Assembly: GCA_025455665.1 (NCBI GenBank)
Contig: JALOMC010000011.1
Location: 1 to 21,995 of the forward strand
DNA from: Chitinophagaceae bacterium
GTDB taxonomy: Bacteria; Bacteroidota; Bacteroidia; Chitinophagales; Chitinophagaceae
Reading direction: 5' to 3'
Length of the DNA stretch: 21,995 nt
In this document: positions 15,633 through 21,995 of the stretch, in pieces
How the letters are laid out: every line of letters starts with the position of its first letter
How positions within the stretch are numbered: the first letter of the stretch is position 1
Position numbers and translations under genes: made by a program
The notes under the pieces: generated by a model
Told to the model about the DNA's origin: nothing
Databases searched by the model: none
The model's input: only the letters and a program-made list of their open reading frames with translations

Positions 15633-16616
15633 ATGGAAAATAAAGTAACCCGTATCGGGGTACTTACCTCGGGCGGCGATAGCCCAGGCATGAACGCCGC
15701 TATACGGGCGGTGGTGCGCACCGGCCTGTACCATGGCCTCGATGTATTTGGTATTTACAGAGGATACAGCGGCATGGTAGAGGATGAAATTCAACCGATG
15801 GATAGCCGCAGCGTGGCCAACATTATCCAGCGTGGTGGCACCATTCTTAAAACAGCCCGCAGCAAAGAATTTACGACGCCGGAAGGCCGTAAAATAGCTT
15901 ACGAAAACCTGCGCAAGCGAGGTATCAACGGCCTGGTAATCATTGGTGGCGATGGCAGCTTTCGGGGCGCCCAAATTTTCAGCAACGAGTTCGACATCCC
16001 CTGTATCGGTATTCCCGGCACTATTGATAAAGACATGGCCGGCACTGACTTTACCATTGGTTTCGATACAGCAGTAAACACAGCGGTACGGGCCATCGAC
16101 AAAATACGTGACACCGCCGACGCCCACGACCGCCTTTTTGTAGTGGAGGTAATGGGCCGCGATGCAGGCTACATAGCGCTGCACAGTGGTATTGCCACCG
16201 GCGCCGAAAACATTTTGATACCAGAAACAAAAACAGATTTCAAGGAAATACTGGCCGGCCTTTCGGAAAAAGAGAAGCGCCGCAAGCTGGTAAACCTGAT
16301 AGTGGTAGCCGAGGGCGACGAAATAGGTGGTGGCAACGAAGTGGGACGCCTGATCAAAGAAAAAATGCCGCATGCCGATGTCAGGGTGTGCATTTTGGGC
16401 CATATTCAGCGCGGTGGCTCGCCCACCTGTCTCGATAGGCTGATAGCCAGCCGCATGGGGTACCACGCCGTGGAATGCCTCATGAATGGCAAGTACAATG
16501 TAATGGTGGGCATCGTCAACAACCGAATGCATTATCTTCCGCTCGACAGCGCCGTCAAAGCCAAAGAGAAATTCAACAAGGATTGGCTGCGCATTGTAAA
16601 AATACTGGCCAGCTGA
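15633..16616 (+). CDS. pfkA: ATP-dependent 6-phosphofructokinase
   Basis: A 327-residue glycolytic enzyme that phosphorylates fructose 6-phosphate to fructose 1,6-bisphosphate. The ATG at 15633 gives MENKVTRIGVLTSGGDSPGM; a TTG four codons upstream is a weaker choice. Motifs seen are LTSGGDSPGMNA (11-22), IGGDGS (104-109), where Gly after GGD marks ATP rather than pyrophosphate use, PGTIDKD (128-134) with the catalytic Asp132, MGRDAGYIAL, and LGHIQRGGSPTCLDR near residue 250. It matches the bacterial A-type length. Pyruvate kinase follows 56 bases downstream on the same strand, so both irreversible glycolytic steps are likely made from one transcript. Confidence 0.96.
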   Translation: MENKVTRIGVLTSGGDSPGMNAAIRAVVRTGLYHGLDVFGIYRGYSGMVEDEIQPMDSRSVANIIQRGGTILKTARSKEFTTPEGRKIAYENLRKRGINGLVIIGGDGSFRGAQIFSNEFDIPCIGIPGTIDKDMAGTDFTIGFDTAVNTAVRAIDKIRDTADAHDRLFVVEVMGRDAGYIALHSGIATGAENILIPETKTDFKEILAGLSEKEKRRKLVNLIVVAEGDEIGGGNEVGRLIKEKMPHADVRVCILGHIQRGGSPTCLDRLIASRMGYHAVECLMNGKYNVMVGIVNNRMHYLPLDSAVKAKEKFNKDWLRIVKILAS

Positions 16617-16672
16617 GTAGCAGTTGCCGACACCTTATTCTTCAGAATTCATTTCAAATACAACGCAGCGTA

Positions 16673-18163
16673 ATGAGCAGACACAGCGAAAAGTACATGT
16701 ATGCCGGCCAAGACAAACAAGCAGGCATTGAGCACAATCACAAGCGTACCAAAATTGTAGCCACCATAGGGCCCGCCTCCAGCGATTACGACACCATTTT
16801 GCGCCTGGCCAGGGCGGGTGTCAATGTTTTCCGCCTCAATTTTTCGCATGGTTCGCACGAAGACAAGCTGGAAATTATCAACCACATTCGCCGCATCAAT
16901 GAAGAGCAACCCTTCAACGTGGCCATTTTGGCCGACCTACAGGGCCCCAAGCTGCGGGTAGGCGAAATTGAAAACAATGCACTACCGGTGGTGCCCGGCC
17001 AAACACTCACTTTTACCAACGAAAAGTGTGTGGGCACGGCTGAGAAAATTTACGTAAGCTATCCTAATCTGGCCGGCGACGTGAAGATTGGCAACAAAAT
17101 TTTGATTGATGATGGCAAGCTGGAGGTGATTGTAAAAGGGGTTGAGCGAAATGGCGATGTAAAAGTAGAAGTGACCATTGGCGGGGTACTATCCAGCAAA
17201 AAAGGCATCAACCTGCCCGATACCAAGATATCGCTACCAGCACTGACCGATAAGGACCTCGCCGATCTGGAATTCATCATCGATCAGAAATGCGACTGGG
17301 TAGCCCTGTCGTTTGTACGCAGTGTAAAAGATATTGTGATTTTGCGCAGCAAGCTGGACGAACGCAAAAGCAAAACCAAGATCATTGCCAAAATTGAAAA
17401 GCCGGAAGCCATTACCAATATCCGCGACATCATTTTGGAAAGCGATGGCATCATGGTAGCCCGTGGCGACCTCGGTGTAGAAATGCCGGTGGAGAAAGTG
17501 CCCATGATCCAGAAAGACCTCATTCGCAAGTGCATGCACCGTGCCAAGCCGGTGATAGTAGCTACGCAAATGATGGAAAGCATGATAGACCGCGTAAAGC
17601 CCAACCGTAGCGAAATAACTGATGTGGCCAACGCAGTACTGGAAGGCGCCGATGCAGTGATGCTGAGTGGCGAAACTGCTACCGGCCAACACCCCGTGTT
17701 GGTGGTAGAAACCATGACCAAGATTATCCGAGAAATAGAAGCGACTGCTTACAACTATGACCGGGAGGAACTGCTGAAACCGCAGCCCCACTCCCCCTCG
17801 TTTTTGAGCGATGCCATTTGCTACAATGCGTGCAAAATAGCGTTGGACGTAAATGCAGATGCCCTGATTGGGATGACCCAAAGTGGATATACGGCATTTA
17901 TGCTTAGCAGCTACCGCCCAAAAGCTCCGCTCTACATCTTTACCAAAGAAAAAAGCCTCGTTCCGCAGCTGAGCCTCAGCTGGGGTGTTCGGGCCTTTTA
18001 CTACTCCGAAGAAGACAGCCTCGACGATATCATCTTTGATCAGATAGATATCTTAAAGCAACGTGGCTTTGTAAAAACCGGCGATGTGGTGATCAATACA
18101 GGTAGCACACCTGTAGAGCTGCACTTGCCTACCAACGTTATAAAAATCACCAGAGTTAATTAA
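16673..18163 (+). CDS. pyk: Pyruvate kinase
   Basis: A 496-residue enzyme that converts phosphoenolpyruvate and ADP to pyruvate and ATP. The ATG at 16673 (MSRHSEKYMYAG) is chosen because everything upstream overlaps pfkA in another frame; an ATG at 16697 is also possible, since the first ~25 residues precede the family core KRTKIVATIGPAS. Visible motifs are RLNFSHGSHED, ADLQGPKLRVGEI, KIEKPEAI with the catalytic Lys, MVARGDLGVEMP for Mg binding, MMESMI and MLSGETATGQHP. The C-terminal allosteric domain (about 370-496) is complete and ends IKITRVN. It sits between pfkA and the 2H phosphoesterase gene, which starts 2 bases after its stop codon. Confidence 0.96.
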   Translation: MSRHSEKYMYAGQDKQAGIEHNHKRTKIVATIGPASSDYDTILRLARAGVNVFRLNFSHGSHEDKLEIINHIRRINEEQPFNVAILADLQGPKLRVGEIENNALPVVPGQTLTFTNEKCVGTAEKIYVSYPNLAGDVKIGNKILIDDGKLEVIVKGVERNGDVKVEVTIGGVLSSKKGINLPDTKISLPALTDKDLADLEFIIDQKCDWVALSFVRSVKDIVILRSKLDERKSKTKIIAKIEKPEAITNIRDIILESDGIMVARGDLGVEMPVEKVPMIQKDLIRKCMHRAKPVIVATQMMESMIDRVKPNRSEITDVANAVLEGADAVMLSGETATGQHPVLVVETMTKIIREIEATAYNYDREELLKPQPHSPSFLSDAICYNACKIALDVNADALIGMTQSGYTAFMLSSYRPKAPLYIFTKEKSLVPQLSLSWGVRAFYYSEEDSLDDIIFDQIDILKQRGFVKTGDVVINTGSTPVELHLPTNVIKITRVN

Positions 18164-18165
18164 AC

Positions 18166-18843
18166 ATGTACAATTCAAACAGAGGCAACCAAGGCCGCGG
18201 TGGCAACAACTTTAACCGTGGTGGCCGGCCCGACCGGCGTGGTGGCAATGGGGGCGGCGGCTATGGCCGTGGCCGTTATCAACAAGATCAGCGCCCCCGA
18301 CGCAATGCGCTGCCTGAGGGCTTTTCGCTTTATTACATGGCTGTAATGTGCCCGGGCGAAATAAACGACCGCGTAACCGACATGAAAAACTGGATGAAAG
18401 ACCAGTATGGCTGCGTGGCCGCTTCCAAATCGCCGGCTCACCTTACCATTGTTCCACCTTTCAGGGCCGAAGACGAAATGGAAGCGACACTGCTCGATTT
18501 TGTCAGCACCTTCAACATTGGTGTGCTGCCTTTCGAGATCAGGCTGAACGGATACGGCAATTTTGACAGCCGGGTGCTGTTTGTAAACGTAGACGACAGC
18601 CAGGCGCTGATGCAACTGGAGCAAGATGCCATGGCCGATTTTCAGCAGCATTTCCCCTCCATCATTTTCGGCATGAAGCCGCCTTTTCACCCGCACGTTA
18701 CCATTGCCACCCGCGATATACCCGAGGGTAAACTGAGTGAAGCCAAAGCACATTTCGAGGCAACTCAGCCTTTTGATGATGTGTTTTCGGTAAAGGAGCT
18801 GCGCCTGGTAAAACTGGTGAACGGTACCTGGGAGGTGCTCTAA
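18166..18843 (+). CDS. 2H phosphoesterase (2'-5' RNA ligase family) with RGG-rich N-terminus
   Basis: A 225-residue protein. Residues about 48-225 form a 2H phosphoesterase domain with the two HxT motifs, HLTI at 92-95 and HVTI at 177-180 (in PPFHPHVTIATRD). Members act on 2'-5' or cyclic phosphodiester linkages in RNA or nucleotides. Residues 1-46 are a disordered, positively charged, Gly/Arg/Asn-rich tail with repeated RGG and GRG units (for example RGG at 11-13, 18-20 and 25-27, then GYGRGR), which suggests RNA binding. It begins 2 bases after the pyk stop, so it is almost certainly translated from the glycolytic transcript, and a terminator follows it. The link between RNA-end chemistry and glycolysis is not explained by known function. 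Confidence 0.85.
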   Translation: MYNSNRGNQGRGGNNFNRGGRPDRRGGNGGGGYGRGRYQQDQRPRRNALPEGFSLYYMAVMCPGEINDRVTDMKNWMKDQYGCVAASKSPAHLTIVPPFRAEDEMEATLLDFVSTFNIGVLPFEIRLNGYGNFDSRVLFVNVDDSQALMQLEQDAMADFQQHFPSIIFGMKPPFHPHVTIATRDIPEGKLSEAKAHFEATQPFDDVFSVKELRLVKLVNGTWEVL

Positions 18844-18882
18844 ACGCCTCAGATTTCCTATCAGCTGAACTTGTTCACAATC

Positions 18883-18911
18883 AAACAGCCGTCTTACTAA
18901 GGCGGCTGTTT
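18883..18911 (+). terminator. Intrinsic terminator of the pfkA-pyk-2H operon
   Basis: AAACAGCCGTCTT (18883-18895) pairs with AAGGCGGCTGTTT (18899-18911) over 13 base pairs including one G-T wobble, with a 3-base loop. A TTTT run continues after the stem to 18914. It lies 40 bases past the 2H phosphoesterase stop and 50 bases before the hydrolase start. Confidence 0.9.
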
Positions 18912-18960
18912 TTTATTGGCCAAATACAGATATTGAACCACCAAAAAAAATTGACCAGGC

Positions 18961-20880
18961 ATGAAGCAAATAATACTGCTGGCTTTTTGTATAGCGGCCT
19001 TGTGGCCAATGAGTGGGCTAGCGCAATTGGTACCGGCCGATTCGGCCTACATAGCCACCCACTACGAAAAATGGGAGCGAATGGTACCCATGCGAGATGG
19101 CGTGAAGCTTTTTACCAGCATATACTTGCCCAAAAGCCGTACCGAGGCACATCCTATTTTGATGACGCGTACACCGTATAGCTGTGCGCCCTACGGAAGT
19201 GAGTTCAGAAAAATCTGGAATACCAATCATGGCCTGTATGCCATGAAGGACTACATCATTGTGTTTCAGGATGTGCGGGGCCGCTATATGAGCGAAGGCG
19301 AGTTTGTGGACGTACGCCCCTATCGGCCGGCCAAAACAGCGGGCCAAACTGATGAAGCCACTGATACCTATGATACCATCGACTGGCTGCTGGCTAACCT
19401 GCCCGGTCACAATGGTCATGTAGGGGTGTTTGGCATTTCGTATCCTGGCTTTTATAGCACCATGGCTGCGCTAAGCGGGCACCCGGCGCTCAAGGCTGTA
19501 TCGCCGCAAGCACCCGTCACCGATTGGTTCATGGGCGACGATTTTCATCACAATGGTGCTTTCATGCTCATGGATGCCTTTGAGTTTTATAAGGGCTTTG
19601 GTGTGCCCCGCCCGCAGCCCACCACCCGCTACAACGCTGGCTACCAGCGTACAGAAAAGGACGCTTACAAATTTTACCTGCAGCAGGGCCCGTTGAAAAA
19701 CTTTGGAACCCGCCTGTTGGGCGATAGCATTGCTTTTTGGAACGACCTGATGAACCACCCCGTATACGACGATTGGTGGCAGCAACGCAATGCCCGTAAC
19801 CATGTGGCCGGATTAAAACCAGCCATGCTGGTGGTAGGCGGTACCTTTGATGCCGAAGACTGCTTTGGCGCCTGGAACCTGTACAAAGCCATCGAGGAAA
19901 AGAATGACGCCACCCATTTCAACAAAGTGGTGATGGGCCCCTGGTTTCATGGGGCTTGGGGCGGCCGCAGCAATGGAGAGCAGCTGGGCGATGCCCGCTT
20001 TGGCAGCCCCACCAGTTACTGGTACCAGCAGCATGTCGAATATCCCTTCTTCGAACATTTTTTGCGGCAGCAGCCGGCCAAATCCATCAGTGAGGCTACG
20101 GTGTTCTTTACCGGCGAAAACAACTGGAAGCAGTTTGATCAATGGCCCGCAGCCGGCGCCATTGAAAAGCAACTATACTTTCAGCCGGGCGGCAAGCTCA
20201 GCTTTCGTCGGCCGGCCCCTCTGAAACCCAACCAGAAGCCTGATGGCAGCCGTTCATTTACCAGCTATGTGAGCAACCCTGCCAAGCCGGTGCCGCACGA
20301 AGGGCCCGATACCATTGTGAGCCGTACCCGCGAATACATGACCGGCGACCAGCGCTTTGCCGGCAAGCGCCGTGATGTGCTCAGCTTTCGCACCGACGTA
20401 TTGAGCAGCCCGCTGACATTGGCCGGCCCGGTGTACGCCGACCTGATGATCAGCACTACCAGCACCGATGTAGACCTGGTAGTCAAAATCATTGATGAAT
20501 TTCCGGCGCGGGTTAGTAGCAGTGCCAAAGGTGCAGATACGGTATACCAGGGCCTGCCCATGATGAACGGGTACCAGATGCTGGTAAGGGGCGAGGTCAT
20601 GAGGGGTAAGTTCAGAAACAGCTTTGAAACCCCAGAACCATTTGTACCCAACAAAATGACCCGGGTACGTTTTTACCTCCCCGATGTGGCGCATACGTTT
20701 TTGCCCGGCCACCGGTTGCTGGTACAAGTGCAGAGCAGTTGGTTTCCGTTGGTCGATAGAAACCCGCAAACGTTTACTGACATTTACAAGGCTTCCGAAG
20801 CAGACTTTGTGCCGGCTACAATCCGACTTTTTCATACCGACGGTGTAGCCAGCAAACTGCAGCTGACTGTACTGGAATAG
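18961..20880 (+). CDS. Secreted CocE/NonD family hydrolase
   Basis: A 639-residue exported serine hydrolase of the X-Pro dipeptidyl peptidase (S15)/cocaine esterase type. The leader MKQIILLAFCIAALWPMSGL ends with cleavage near AQ-LVP. The N-terminal RDGVKLFTSIYLP and FQDVRGRYMSEGEF are family signatures. The nucleophile is Ser160 in GISYPGF, a charge-relay Asp lies in VVGGTFDAED (Asp297) and the His in MGPWFHGAWGG (His330). The C-terminal jelly-roll domain (about 385-639) includes LAGPVYADLMISTTSTDVDL and GHRLLVQVQSSWFP. The family cleaves esters, amides or acyl-peptide bonds such as glutaryl-cephalosporins; the substrate here is unknown. It is separated from the glycolytic operon by a terminator, and is probably its own unit. 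Confidence 0.9.
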   Translation: MKQIILLAFCIAALWPMSGLAQLVPADSAYIATHYEKWERMVPMRDGVKLFTSIYLPKSRTEAHPILMTRTPYSCAPYGSEFRKIWNTNHGLYAMKDYIIVFQDVRGRYMSEGEFVDVRPYRPAKTAGQTDEATDTYDTIDWLLANLPGHNGHVGVFGISYPGFYSTMAALSGHPALKAVSPQAPVTDWFMGDDFHHNGAFMLMDAFEFYKGFGVPRPQPTTRYNAGYQRTEKDAYKFYLQQGPLKNFGTRLLGDSIAFWNDLMNHPVYDDWWQQRNARNHVAGLKPAMLVVGGTFDAEDCFGAWNLYKAIEEKNDATHFNKVVMGPWFHGAWGGRSNGEQLGDARFGSPTSYWYQQHVEYPFFEHFLRQQPAKSISEATVFFTGENNWKQFDQWPAAGAIEKQLYFQPGGKLSFRRPAPLKPNQKPDGSRSFTSYVSNPAKPVPHEGPDTIVSRTREYMTGDQRFAGKRRDVLSFRTDVLSSPLTLAGPVYADLMISTTSTDVDLVVKIIDEFPARVSSSAKGADTVYQGLPMMNGYQMLVRGEVMRGKFRNSFETPEPFVPNKMTRVRFYLPDVAHTFLPGHRLLVQVQSSWFPLVDRNPQTFTDIYKASEADFVPATIRLFHTDGVASKLQLTVLE

Positions 20881-20892
20881 TCCACAAATAAA

Positions 20893-20917
20893 CAGCCCCC
20901 GGGTAACCCGGGGGCTG
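20893..20917 (-). terminator. GC-rich terminator for the leftward DUF3052-like gene
   Basis: CAGCCCCCGGG (20893-20903) pairs with CCCGGGGGCTG (20907-20917) across a 3-base loop. On the minus strand the stem is followed by TTTATTTG, as an intrinsic terminator needs. On the plus strand no T run follows, so stopping of the hydrolase transcript there would be less efficient. Confidence 0.75.
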
Positions 20918-20962
20918 AGTACAAAGTTGATTTCAAGTATGTCTTTGCGAAGCGATTGCTGC

Positions 20963-21400
20963 TTACCCTTTTGCGGCGGCGGCCTCCTCCATTTCGGCTA
21001 CCTCTTCGGCAGTACCACCACACTTCCACAGCATGGCACTCCATACATGGTCAAGGGCTACCTCTTCCACGCCTTCGTACCCGCTGCAGGTAAGGCAACT
21101 CCAGCTGCCCTCGCGGTTCAGATCACTCACAATTTTAGACGTGCTCTTGGGGTAAGCTACCCATAATTTGGCACCGTCTTTCAATGCCGGCATCACTTCC
21201 TTCAGAATGTTGCGCAGTTGATTTTCATTCACCGCAAATACCAAGGTCCACTCAATGCCTCTCGACTTGAGCAACGGAGTCACATTTTTGGCGTACGAAA
21301 GTTTTACAAACTGCTTTTCGATAGAAGAAGGAAGACCCTGAATCAACAGGTTTTTCTCGTCGGTCAATTGAAGCTTCTCTACAATGCTAGGTTGCGACAT
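20963..21400 (-). CDS. Small DUF3052-like protein of unknown function
   Basis: A 145-residue cytoplasmic protein starting at the ATG at 21400 (MSQPSIVEKLQLTDEKNLLI); the frame is open for 23 more codons upstream, but that stretch (MAFIRTFAPSYCFLTLIPNS) has no match to the rest. The middle part, with FVKLSYAKNVTPLL, WTLVFAVNENQL, MPALKDGAKLWVAYPKSTSK and a SWSCLTC motif (Cys102 and Cys105), resembles DUF3052-type proteins. The tail is acidic and Ala-rich. No function is known. It lies 142 bases downstream of the M48 protease gene on the same strand and is followed by a GC-rich terminator. Confidence 0.7.
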   Translation of the reverse strand: MSQPSIVEKLQLTDEKNLLIQGLPSSIEKQFVKLSYAKNVTPLLKSRGIEWTLVFAVNENQLRNILKEVMPALKDGAKLWVAYPKSTSKIVSDLNREGSWSCLTCSGYEGVEEVALDHVWSAMLWKCGGTAEEVAEMEEAAAAKG

Positions 21401-21542
21401 TATCAAAAAACTGTTAGGAATTAAGGTTAAAAAGCAATACGAGGGAGCGAAAGTACGAATAAAAGCCAAGAAAGGCAGCCTATTTACCAGATGGTTTTGA
21501 ACAAATCAGGCATTTAGCCCTGCGTTTATCAAAAAGAGTCAA

Positions 21543-21995
21543 TCAGCGGCGCCGGTTGGCTTCATAAAGGGCTACAGCCTCCGGCATCAACTTTTCTAGT
21601 TTGGCTATCCGCGTAGCTTCGGCCGGGTGGGTACTGGCAAATTCTGGCGGCTTGCTGCCCCCACCCAGTGCGCCCATGCGCTTCCAAAGCCCAATGGCTT
21701 CACGGGGATCGTAACCGGCCAGCGCCGCATACTTCAGGCCAAGGGCGTCGGCTTCCAGTTCTTGCCGCCGGCTGAAGGGCAGAATAACACCTAACTGCGA
21801 GGCAGCGCCAAAGCTAGTGCCGAGGCACCTAGCTGCTGGTGGATCCGATCTTTACCATGCTCGGCCAGGGCGTGGGCCACTTCATGGCCCATTACGACCG
21901 CTAGTGCCGCATCGTTTTGCGTGACAGGTAGCAGGCCGGTATACACCGCTATTTTGCCGCCAGGCATACACCAGGCGTTCACCTCTTTGCTATCT
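21543..21995 (-). pseudogene. Partial M48 family metalloprotease, frame broken
   Basis: The 5' part of the gene lies beyond the right edge. In the first frame, entering at the edge, the sequence reads DSKEVNAWCMPGGKIAVYTG and then the zinc motif MGHEVAHALAEH, ending at a stop at 21791-21793. The next frame continues the family sequence: QLGVILPFSRRQELEADALG, with the third zinc ligand in the EAD motif, then AGYDPREAIGLWKRMGALGG, a THPAEATRIAKL segment and the stop at 21543-21545. M48 proteins of this class (LoiP/YfgC/Oma1-like) degrade damaged membrane or periplasmic proteins. Without a frame correction the zinc site is split. The break falls around 21800-21835, at an imperfect inverted repeat. 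It may be a true pseudogene or a sequencing or assembly error. Confidence 0.85.

Noticed and set aside
15540..16532. 330-codon minus-strand open frame opposite pfkA
   Set aside because: Rich in His/Ala/Tyr/Val from the complementary codons of pfkA; no family resemblance and pfkA is unmistakable.
16475..16672. 66-codon N-terminal extension of pyruvate kinase
   Set aside because: It overlaps the 3' end of pfkA in another frame and has no relation to the family; the ATG at 16673 fits.
18178..18300. Gly/Arg-rich repeat stretch considered as a DNA repeat or CRISPR-like array
   Set aside because: It is in frame at the start of the 2H phosphoesterase gene and encodes an RGG-type tail, with irregular units and no spacers.

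Overview
The window looks like chromosomal DNA from a Bacteroidota bacterium, most likely in or near the Chitinophagaceae. The evidence is the order parA-parB-DUF5683-dapB, the lack of strong Shine-Dalgarno sites in front of most genes, several lipoproteins with a short leader and an early Cys, and enzyme sets typical of the phylum (S9A prolyl oligopeptidase, secreted CocE/NonD hydrolase, YtcJ-like amidohydrolase lipoprotein). Genus cannot be fixed from the sequence alone. I see no rRNA, tRNA, CRISPR array, transposase or phage gene.

Layout. 209-2471 (minus): a metallophosphoesterase followed by a PagL-like outer-membrane acyloxyacyl hydrolase. 2565-7013 (plus): a UPF0173 metallo-beta-lactamase-fold hydrolase, the chromosome partition pair parA and parB, a DUF5683 membrane protein, dapB (lysine/diaminopimelate synthesis) and a small exported Rieske protein. 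7010-10416 (minus): a PhoX-like lipoprotein and a di-haem cytochrome c peroxidase with an extra helical, imelysin-like N-terminal domain. The peroxidase converges on the Rieske gene with overlapping stop codons. 10631-13147 (plus): a small unknown protein, a 414-base gene-free stretch and an amidohydrolase lipoprotein. 13274-15379 (minus): prolyl oligopeptidase, separated from the amidohydrolase by a strong bidirectional terminator. 15633-18843 (plus): a glycolytic operon pfkA-pyk plus a 2H phosphoesterase with an RGG-rich N-terminus, closed by a terminator. 18961-20880 (plus): a secreted CocE/NonD-type hydrolase. 20963-21995 (minus): a small DUF3052-like protein and a partial M48 metalloprotease that runs off the right edge.

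How the genes work together. The clearest functional units are parAB (origin segregation) and pfkA-pyk (the two committed, regulated steps of glycolysis). The Rieske / imelysin-like peroxidase / PhoX-like group is a plausible periplasmic redox or metal module, but that is inference.

The most useful observations are two frame disruptions in otherwise well-conserved genes. The last ~25 codons of the metallophosphoesterase continue in another frame. The M48 protease changes frame exactly at an imperfect inverted repeat, where adding one base both completes the repeat and restores the frame. These are either real mutations or assembly errors and affect how the proteins should be read. I found no convincing new defence or mobile system; most of the window is ordinary housekeeping and secreted-enzyme content.
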